Below, one piece after another: positions 56,641 through 64,000 of a DNA stretch of 64,000 bases. The DNA comes from Megascapheus bottae (taxonomy: Eukaryota; Chordata; Mammalia; Rodentia; Geomyidae): assembly GCA_024803745.1 (NCBI GenBank), contig JANJXV010000014.1, forward strand, positions 3,209,001-3,273,000, written 5' to 3'. Made by a program: the position numbers and the translations under genes. Numbering within the stretch: position 1 is the stretch's first letter; each line of letters opens with the position of its first letter. The notes below the pieces were generated by a model. The model did no database searches. It was not told the DNA's origin and worked only from the letters and a program-made list of their open reading frames with translations.

Positions 56641-57275
56641 GATGGCACTTAATATTTATCTAAAAGATCCTCAAAACTGACTCTCTTGTTTATACTAGCA
56701 TTGTACTACACTACTTCTCTACACTAAAAAAGAAACACTACATTTGACAGTGCATAATCAAGACTTTCAGTAAAGTACAAGTATATTGGGTTCCTATGCA
56801 TATATTTAATTAATGAGAAATGTGTGGGAAATGAGAGAATTACACCACAGGACTCACTTCCTGTTGCAGCAATGTCAGTTCCCACCAAAGATTTTCTCCT
56901 CTGGGAGACACTGAACATCTTTGGTTTCTGGACAATATTGGAGGAAAGTTTACTGGCATCAGAAGGCAAAAGGTAAGAACACTAATACAGCCGCTGCAAT
57001 ACATAGGGAAGTGCCCCCACAACAGTTATCTGTCACTATGCCAAGGTAGAATAACTTACAGTCCAGGGCAAAGCTCTGTTTTTGAATAACACATCTAAAA
57101 CTAAGGATAGCTCTTCACTGCTCACCAATTTCAGGTGCTATCCAAAGAAAAGAAGGCAGAGAAGGAGACTGCATGGATTGAGAAGGTATTTGCAAACAAA
57201 TTCTGTCTTCTCTTCTACAGAACAAATCAGAATTGAGAAAGTGGAGGAATCTGGCTATTCTTTACAGTCTAACGC

Positions 57276-57590
57276 TAGGCAAGTGTGGTGGTGGCCATCT
57301 CTTGCAATCTAAGCTAAGCGAGAGGGGGAAATCAGGAGGATCACGGTTCAAAGCTAGTCCAAGCAGAAATTAGAGATCTTACGACAACTATTAAACTGTA
57401 CCTGTTTACCTAGCTGTTCTCACAGCTACATAGGAGTCATAAAAAGAAGCAACATTGCCAGGCTGATAAAGGCAGAAAATTTTATGATGCCACACACACA
57501 AACACACTGAAAAATAACTAAAGCCCAAATGGCTGGGGATATAGTTTTAGTGATAGAATACTTGACCTAAGGTCATAAACCAGTAAACCA
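57276..57590 (+). mobile_element. Composite SINE: B1-like, B1-like, ID-like (old)
   Basis: A first B1-like unit (gcaagtgtggtggtggccat, caggaggatcacggttcaaa) is followed by a degenerate second unit (ctagctgttctcacagctac, attgccaggctgataaagg) and then an ID-like unit at about 57525 (gctggggatatagttttagt, cttgacctaaggtcat). This parallels the 3840-4138 copy but is more diverged. Confidence 0.5.
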
Positions 57591-57604
57591 ATAATTCATT
57601 AGCT

Positions 57605-57690
57605 AATTGATTAATTTAAAAATGTACTCATTACCCGACTCATGTAATTATAATCATTCTTATACTGCACTTACAACAACAATAAAATAT
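57605..57690 (+). mobile_element. Probable old L1 3' end fragment
   Basis: tactcattacccgactcatg, taattataatcattcttata and acaacaataaaat resemble the variant L1 terminus of the 27.1 and 50.6 kb copies, with more divergence. Confidence 0.5.
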
Positions 57691-58039
57691 GAATAATATG
57701 ACTTTTATTTTTAATGATACCAAAAGGTTTTATGCTGCTAAACAAAATGTGAATGTTATAAAAAAATGGAAAATATCAGTTATAACACATCACACTTTTT
57801 ACCGATAGGGTCATGTTTTCAAAATTCAAAGGTTTAGGCAAATATCTTCTGACATAAACAAGTAAGAAAAACATTTTTAAGAATTCAGTTGTTCAAAGCA
57901 GAGCTCACACCAACACTCCTCAAGCTCTTCAACGAAACTGAAAATGAAGGCTCTTTGCCAAACTCATTCTACGAAGCCACTATAACCCTCATCCAAAAAC
58001 CAGAGATTCATCAAAGAAAGAGAACTATAGACCCATTTT

Positions 58040-58810
58040 TTGATGAATATTGATGTAAAATTTCTCAACAAAATACTGGCCAACTCTCTTCAGAAATTCA
58101 TCAAAAAATTATACACTATGATCAAACAGGATTCATCACAGGGAGGCAAAGCTGGTTCAACATACGCAAATCAATTAATTCAACACATCAACAGGAACAA
58201 GGACAAGAATCACATGATTGTCTCAGTAGATGCAGAAAAGGCATTTGACAAGATCCAACACCCCTTTATGCTAAAAGCTCTGGAGAAACTAGGAATCCAT
58301 GGAACATACCTCAATATAATAAGGATTATGTATGACAAACCCACAGCTAGCATTATACTTAATGGTGAAAAGCTAAAGCCATTCCCTCTAAAATCAGGAA
58401 TAAGACAAGGATGCCCACTCTCTCCACTCCTATTTAATATAGTATTAGAATTCCTAGCCAGAGTAAGAAGGCAAGAAGCAAGCATAAAGGGGATCCACAT
58501 AGGGAAAGAGGAAGTGAAACTTTCCCTCTTTGCAGATGACATGATTCTGTATTTAAAGAATCCTATAGACTCCACTCCCAAGCTGCTTGAGCTGATTCAA
58601 AACTTTGGCAAGGTAGAAGGGTATAAAATTAACCTTCAAATATCAACTGCCTTCCTATATGTCAACAATAAGAGGAATGAGGCAACAATCAGGAAAGCAA
58701 CTCCTTTTGCAATAGCCTCAAAGAAAATAAAGTACCCAGGAATTAACTTAACTAAGAATGTAAAGGACCTTTTTGATGAAAATTTTAAAACCCTAAAAAA
58801 AGGAATTTAA
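58040..58810 (+). pseudogene. L1 ORF2 reverse transcriptase domain (fragment)
   Basis: This 256-codon open stretch is the reverse transcriptase core of L1 ORF2p, which copies L1 RNA at the nicked target. Motif A is VDAEKAFD (Asp at residue 64 of the stretch), the [12 protein letters not shown] block is at 122-133, and motif C is FADD at 164-167, so all three catalytic aspartates remain. It lacks the endonuclease upstream and is cut off at a stop at 58,808. The starting Met is internal to ORF2 and not a real start. It cannot make a complete ORF2 protein. Confidence 0.93.
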
Positions 58811-59601
58811 AGCAGAACAGAGGAAATGCAAAAACTTCATATGCTCCTGAATCAAAAAAATTAGCATCTTGAAAATGGCAATCTTGCCAAGGGTATCTAC
58901 AAATTCAACGCAATACCCATCAATATCCCAGTGTCATTCCCTAAAGAAATAGAAGAGGCAATCCAAAATTTCATATGGAATAATAAAAAACCCCATACAA
59001 CATAAACAATTCTTAGCAGAAAGAATAGTGCAGGAGGAATTTCAATACCAAACTTTAGACTCTATTACAGAGCTATGATAATCAAAACAGCTTGGTACTG
59101 GCACAAGAACAGGCCTGAAGACCAAGAGGATAGAACTGAGGACATAGATATGAACCCACAGACCTATAGCCACCTAATCTTTGATAAGGGAGCCAAAAAA
59201 AAAATAGAATGGAAGAAAGACAGCCTCTTCAACAAGTGGTGCTGGCAGAACTGGTTAAGCATCTGCAGAAAACTAAAGTTGGATCCTTCTTTGTCACCCA
59301 GCATCAAGATTAACACCAAATGGATCAAAGACCTCGAGGTAAAAGCAGATACACTGAAAATTTAAAAGAAGGAATAGGAGATATACTAGGCCTCCTTGGC
59401 ACAGGTCGAAACTTTCTTAATAAGGACTCAGAAACACAACAAATCAGAGAAAGTCTAGATAAGTTGGATTGCATTAAACTGCAGAGCTTCTGTATGGCAA
59501 ATTAGAAAATTAACTAGAAAGCTTACAGAGTGGGAGAAGATCTTCACTAACCATACAACAGACAAAGGCCTCATGCTAAAATATATCAACAACTCAAAAA
59601 A

Positions 59602-59913
59602 GTGAATCACTCCAAAACTAATCTCCAAAGAAACAACCATCCCATTAAAAGATGGGCCAAAGACTTAAAGAGCATCTTCTCTGTAGAAGAAATAAGAATG
59701 GCCTATAGGCACATGAAGAAACACTCAACATCTCTGGCCATAAAAGAAATGCAAATCAAGACAACTCTAAGATTCCACCTCATTCCAGTTAGAATGGCCA
59801 GGATCAAGAAATCTAATAACAACAGATGCTGGCAGGGATGTGGCCAGGAGGGATCACTACTACACTGTTGGTGGGAGTGCAAACTTGTTCAACCACTATG
59901 GAAAACAGTATAG
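59602..59913 (+). pseudogene. L1 ORF2 C-terminal Cys-rich region (fragment)
   Basis: The frame includes [19 protein letters not shown] and the CX3CX7HX4C finger of the L1 ORF2 C-terminus, complete here. The next piece, 60025-60267, holds IAKIWNQHRCPS and TMEFYAAIRK in another frame after a stop. Both belong to the 57892-60682 L1. Confidence 0.9.
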
Positions 59914-60699
59914 CGGTTCTTCAAAAGATTAAACATGGAACTCCCTTATGACCCAGCAATTCCACTACTTGGCATTTACCCTATTGTCTAGAAACAAGGA
60001 CATACTAAATCCATTAGCATAACAATGTTCATTGCAGTACTATTTATCATAGCAAAGATATGGAACCAACACAGATGCCCCTCAGTTAATGAGTGGATCA
60101 ACAAGATATGGTATTCATACACAATGGAATTCTATGCTGCTATCAGAAAGAACATTGCCTCGTTTGAAAGGAAATGGAAATATTTGGAAAAAATCATATT
60201 AAGTGAAGTAAGCCAGACTCAAAGGAACATAGGCTCAATTGTTTCCCTCATTTGTCATAAGAAGTAGAATCCTTGGGCTCTCCTAGCAGAGATTTACAAT
60301 AAAACAAAGGCCATACAGGATGACACTAAACAAAAGGACCTCCAGGATATAGAAACAAAAGCCATATAATGAGTGATTGTTGTCCTTAATGTACTATTTT
60401 ATCTCTCCTCTCTTTTGCTGTCCCTTGGTTATCTCACATTGTTGCAGTATTTCACCTGTTAGCTAATATATTGAATATATGCTTATTTGGTTATTTGAAA
60501 TTGGATAGGGAAGGGGGCAAAACAAGATGAGGGGTGGAGCTGCAGGGAGGGAAATGGGGACCAAGACATGAGAAAGGGTATCAATGTTTGTGAAGTACTG
60601 CATCTTCTATCTAGTAAATATAATGTAACCCTTCTATTAATTACAATAAAAACATGTGGAAAAAAGAAAAGAAATACAAAAAAAGAATTCAGTTGACTA

Positions 60700-62070
60700 T
60701 AATCCTTAAATAAGCTGCAAATTGAAGCAAGAAGTTCAGCTCTTTCAATGGGTTTCTGACCACAAAATAGAAAATTATCAAATAAAACAATGGCTGGATC
60801 ACAAAGCATAAAAAGCACTTAATAAAAGTCTTCCTCCATAGTAATGCCACTAAGATTTTGTAACCTACGCACTAAATAATAGCTGAATTATCTCTAACAT
60901 ATTTCTCATTTTTAAAACTATGAGGCTTTCCTCATCATTAATTTTGTATATATTTAGATAAGAATAATAAATTGTATCAGATCACAGGAAAAAGTAATTA
61001 ATTTTTCTACTAGCATCTGTCCAGAGGAGGGAAATAATTCACAAATGTCATGGGATGGTAAGGCTTATTGCAGTACTTATACAGGCATCCATAAATACAG
61101 CTAGGACATTTCTGCACATGAGATGTCTTGTAGACCTTCGACAAGAACTTTCCTGGTGGATGTTCACCATAACTAATCTTAAGCACATATCCCTTTCTAC
61201 AAAAAGAACATGAATTAGATTTTATTCACCACATGAGTTTGTAATTTAAAGCTTTCCTAAGAAATATTCTTTGCAATTGAAATATGTTTTGAAGTACTAA
61301 TTGCACTGGACTATTCTAAATGAATTTCCTTAATCTGTAATATCTATAATTACAAACCTTGGAACTTTAAAAAAAATCTTATTTAAACCTTTATATAGGC
61401 TTAACTAAAGTAACCAACAGGAATAATTCAAGTCCTTTTTAAAAGGGTTGTTTTGGATGAAATTAATTCACAAGCTACTCAAAAACATCAGTTTTAATAA
61501 GTATCCTTAATAAACTGTAAAATATTATCAGATTGAGCCCCACAGAAAAATGCTGTAAATGAATCATATCACCCAATTACAAAGTGAAGTAACAAATAGG
61601 AAGAAAAATTAAATAGCAACTAATTGACTTTAAATGAAAATGTTTAACTTTCTTTGAGGATAGAATAGTAAGGAAACCCAAAAAAATCCCTGCCCACACA
61701 GTGCTGAGAATTTAGTAGCCTGGAATCCAGCCCACATCATGCTAATTCTAGCACAGTTTACTAATAAAAGTGTACAGCATTCATAAGATGACTTCTGCAG
61801 TTGCTGTTCAAGGGCAGTAAGAAGTCTTTACTCAATTGATTGACAAAGATATGCCCTCCCTCTTTCCCACAGGACTGCAGCAGGGTAAGACCGTCCTCAG
61901 GGGGAAGGAGTTGCCATTTCTACTGTGTCTTTCCCTTCAACATGGCAATGTGAAGTAGCAAATACTGGATGGAGTGGGTGTACCCATATGTCACTTAGAG
62001 TATATTTAACCAGTGACTACAGGATAGCAACATCCCGCAGGGTATCACTTCAACTAGGTACTACACTGGA
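60700..62070. other. Single-copy AT-rich DNA
   Basis: No recognised element or exon. Confidence 0.4.
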
Positions 62071-62084
62071 TCAGCAAAAATAAT

Positions 62085-62290
62085 AATAGTGGCTCACACC
62101 TATAATCTTCACTACTCCAGAGGCTGAGATCTAAAAAACCACAGTTCAAGACCAGCACAAGCAGGAAAGGCCAAGTGACTTCAATTAATCTCTAGAAACA
62201 AACGAAAGAACTGAATGTGGAGCTGTGGCTCCAATGATGAGTCTTGAGCACAAAAACTCAGGGACAGCTCCCTGGCCCTTAGTTCAAGCC
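62085..62290 (+). mobile_element. B1-ID composite (4D-type) SINE
   Basis: agtggctcacacctataatc, agaggctgagatctaaaaaa, cacagttcaagaccagcaca, gtggagctgtggctccaatg and gttcaagcctcaggaaga. The tail is an ATA/ATT mixed repeat. Confidence 0.88.
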
Positions 62291-62294
62291 TCAG

Positions 62295-62335
62295 GAAGAT
62301 CTTCCACAAAATAATAATAGTAATAATAACAATAA
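62295..62335. repeat. (ATA)n-like tail repeat
   Basis: An aataataata type run at the end of the SINE. Confidence 0.85.
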
Positions 62336-62339
62336 TATT

Positions 62340-63120
62340 TTTAAAAAGTTAAGATATACAGTGCCCCATTTCTCTTAATAGAGTTTATTCCCCTTTTCAA
62401 ATTCCTTAGTAGCTACTACATGCATGAAAACTATTCAGTAACTAAATATTCATAAACTACTTAATGTAAAAATGTGTAACTAAGCTGATTGTAAAGTATT
62501 ACAGAAATGGGATAATGACAATGTACGCTTTCTTTAAAGAGTTTTAAACACTTCTCACAGATTTTAAGTGACAAACTGTAGCCCAGGTGTGTCCTCTCTC
62601 CCTCTCTTTTTAAAAGCTGTTTTTGGCTGTCCCACTGATTTAAAATAAATCTCTTTACAATATTACCAGTGATTGAGCTGTCATAGCTTAGCCAAGAAGC
62701 TAAAAGGAATGCTTTTAAACTTTTTTGGTTTGAAGCAATACACACAGATCTGTTCCATTCATATATTTTTCTGACAGATTACCTGATATTCTTGGCACAG
62801 CATTTTTTCTTCCTAAAATGCTAAAATAGCAGGAGATGGTCAAAGTTTTACTCAGCAGCAAGCAGAATCAGAGAAGCAAAAACAATCTAGAATTCCCTCT
62901 ACCCTGGCTAGAAATGGCACTACTCAAGACCCCTTCCGCTACTCAAATGGGACCATGTGTGCTGGTGCTTATGATACAAAGTCCACAAGAGCCTGGATTT
63001 TGCTTCCTTTCCTTAATCACTTGAAAATGCTCATAAAGGGAGGTTCTCCAGGCCTCTGCCTTGTTTCTTTTTTCCCCCTTTCACTGAGTATGCCTAGAAC
63101 AAAGTTTAAACACTTGTTCA
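62340..63120. other. Single-copy AT-rich DNA
   Basis: No recognised element or exon. Confidence 0.4.
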
Positions 63121-63125
63121 TTAAG

Positions 63126-63300
63126 TCATTGGTTTTCCTCTCTTGACTACACATGAGAATTACCCAAGAAACTTGATTGGTCATGCCTGAGTCCTATGGT
63201 GGTAATAATAAATCAGAATCTCTGGATGAGAATGCATTGGGAAGTTTAAGAAGCTTTCCATGTAACTTTAAGGAAAAGCCAGGTTAGAGAACCAACTTCA
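63126..63300 (+). mobile_element. MER5A-like hAT-Charlie remnant
   Basis: The left end (attggttttcctctcttgac), the middle (catgagaattacccaagaaa, aaatcagaatctctggatga, gagaatgcattgggaagttt) and the right end (aggttagagaaccaact) match the MER5A layout, with inverted ends of the cagtggttctcaa type. It is ancient and has no coding capacity. Confidence 0.82.
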
Positions 63301-63304
63301 GAGG

Positions 63305-63850
63305 TTGATCAAATGAGAGAAGGATATGTGACCTATGCGTGAATGACCTCTCTCCACTTTATAAGCTATTTCTGTAAAAAGTGGTATTAAGATTACAGCT
63401 AGCATGAATCATGCAAAGGCTATTGTCAGAATATCAAGTAACAGAAAAATTTTTTTGTTTTTTTGCCAATGCGTTTTTGGAATCAAAAAGAGTACCTTGA
63501 AAATATTTGCAGTAGACCTTAATTTCTAACTGACTTCACTTGGAATCAATAAGGAAGCAATTTTTTCCCAAAGTTAAGAATAATAATTGAGTGGTAATGT
63601 TTCATAACAATTAACAGAACCCAGGAACTTTACTTCCTTGTTCATTTTAGAGATAAGCATGATCTACATTTGCTGCATGATTCTTCATACTAATTGAGGC
63701 ATATAAAAATAATTAGTCCGAAAGACATGAAATCTTAAATGTGACTCCTGAAAACAAGAGGCAATTGTTTGCTGTAACTGCTAAGATTAATACCTTATCA
63801 AAATCATTTCCTCTGAAAGAAAATCCTAAAGAGGTGAAAGAGTCACCAAC
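63305..63850. other. Single-copy AT-rich DNA
   Basis: No recognised element before the L1 3' end. Confidence 0.35.
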
Positions 63851-63857
63851 ACTTTTT

Positions 63858-64000
63858 TGTTTTTTTATATTTTTTACTGGAATTAATAGAAGGGTTACAT
63901 TATATTTGCAAGACAAAAGGTAAAATTAATTCACATACGTTGATACCCTTTCTCATGTGTTGGTCCCCATTTCCCTCCTCCCCATCTCACCCCTCATCTT
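63858..64000 (-). mobile_element. L1 3' end running past the window
   Basis: On the plus strand: a T-rich tail, ggaattaatagaagggttac, cattgatacccttt-type text near 63938 and the start of the C-rich tract at 63970-64000. Its 5' extent is outside the window. Confidence 0.92.

Larger units (their letters stand above)
57892..60682 (+). mobile_element. Young 5'-truncated L1, 2.8 kb
   Basis: The element starts within ORF2, upstream of the reverse transcriptase domain, and continues through the C-terminal domain, the 3' UTR (from about 60270) and an A-rich end. The duplication aagaattcagttg at 57879-57891 and 60683-60695 is perfect. Frameshifts and stops break ORF2 (early at about 58,000, at 58,810, 59,000, 59,365, 59,500 and others). 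It has lost ORF1, the 5' UTR and the endonuclease domain. It is inactive, but recent judging by its intact duplication and long open stretches. The 3' UTR holds a G-rich tract at 60508-60556. Confidence 0.96.

Noticed and set aside
58210..58581. 123-codon minus-strand frame
   Set aside because: It is the antisense shadow of the L1 reverse transcriptase.

Overview
This is a repeat-rich, AT-rich piece of mammalian nuclear DNA with no recognisable host protein-coding gene. The organism is probably a rodent of the Castorimorpha (kangaroo-rat, pocket-mouse, gopher or beaver group). Two abundant SINE families point there: a ~195 bp ID-like element with a tRNA-type promoter and a diagnostic 3' end, and a ~230 bp element with a B1/7SL-like 5' half joined to an ID-like 3' half. 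Both resemble the ID-Dip and 4D-Dip families described in kangaroo rats; that assignment is from memory and was not searched. There are no bacterial-type genes, rRNA, CRISPR or operons, and no CpG island of promoter size. The window is best read as intergenic or deep-intronic DNA. Layout: 1-9.4 kb holds an inverted young L1, L1 3' ends, and ID, B1 and composite SINEs, three of them near or inside an ancient L1. 9.4-17.8 kb has scattered SINEs and a pogo/Tigger-like remnant. 17.8-27 kb is mostly single-copy AT-rich DNA with a few SINEs, microsatellites and one MIR. 27-31.4 kb is dense: an L1 3' end, a run of minus-strand SINE units including a tandemly repeated one, an ancient L1 3' end and a second inverted L1. 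31.4-41.4 kb is repeat-poor. 41.4-43.1 kb is a nest in which an ancient L1 ORF2 is interrupted by three SINEs and a solo class II ERV LTR. 45.1-46 kb holds nested Tigger-like remnants and a 35 bp L1 insertion with a perfect target-site duplication. 48.9-50 kb is an ancient antisense L1, 50.6-51.1 kb an L1 3' end, and 51.3-52.2 kb three SINEs. 57.9-60.7 kb is the largest element, a 2.8 kb 5'-truncated L1 with recognisable reverse transcriptase and terminal cysteine motifs. 63.1 kb holds a MER5A-like hAT remnant, and the window ends inside another L1 3' end. The open reading frames of 60-256 codons are all explained by L1 ORF2 fragments, SINEs, simple repeats, the LTR, or chance in AT-rich DNA. 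The L1 copies would have supplied the enzymes that moved the SINEs; the two share A-rich tails and variable-length target-site duplications. The most interesting content is how elements inserted and rearranged: two 5'-inverted L1s, a 35 bp L1, a solo LTR with an NF-kB motif, and a tandemly expanded SINE segment.
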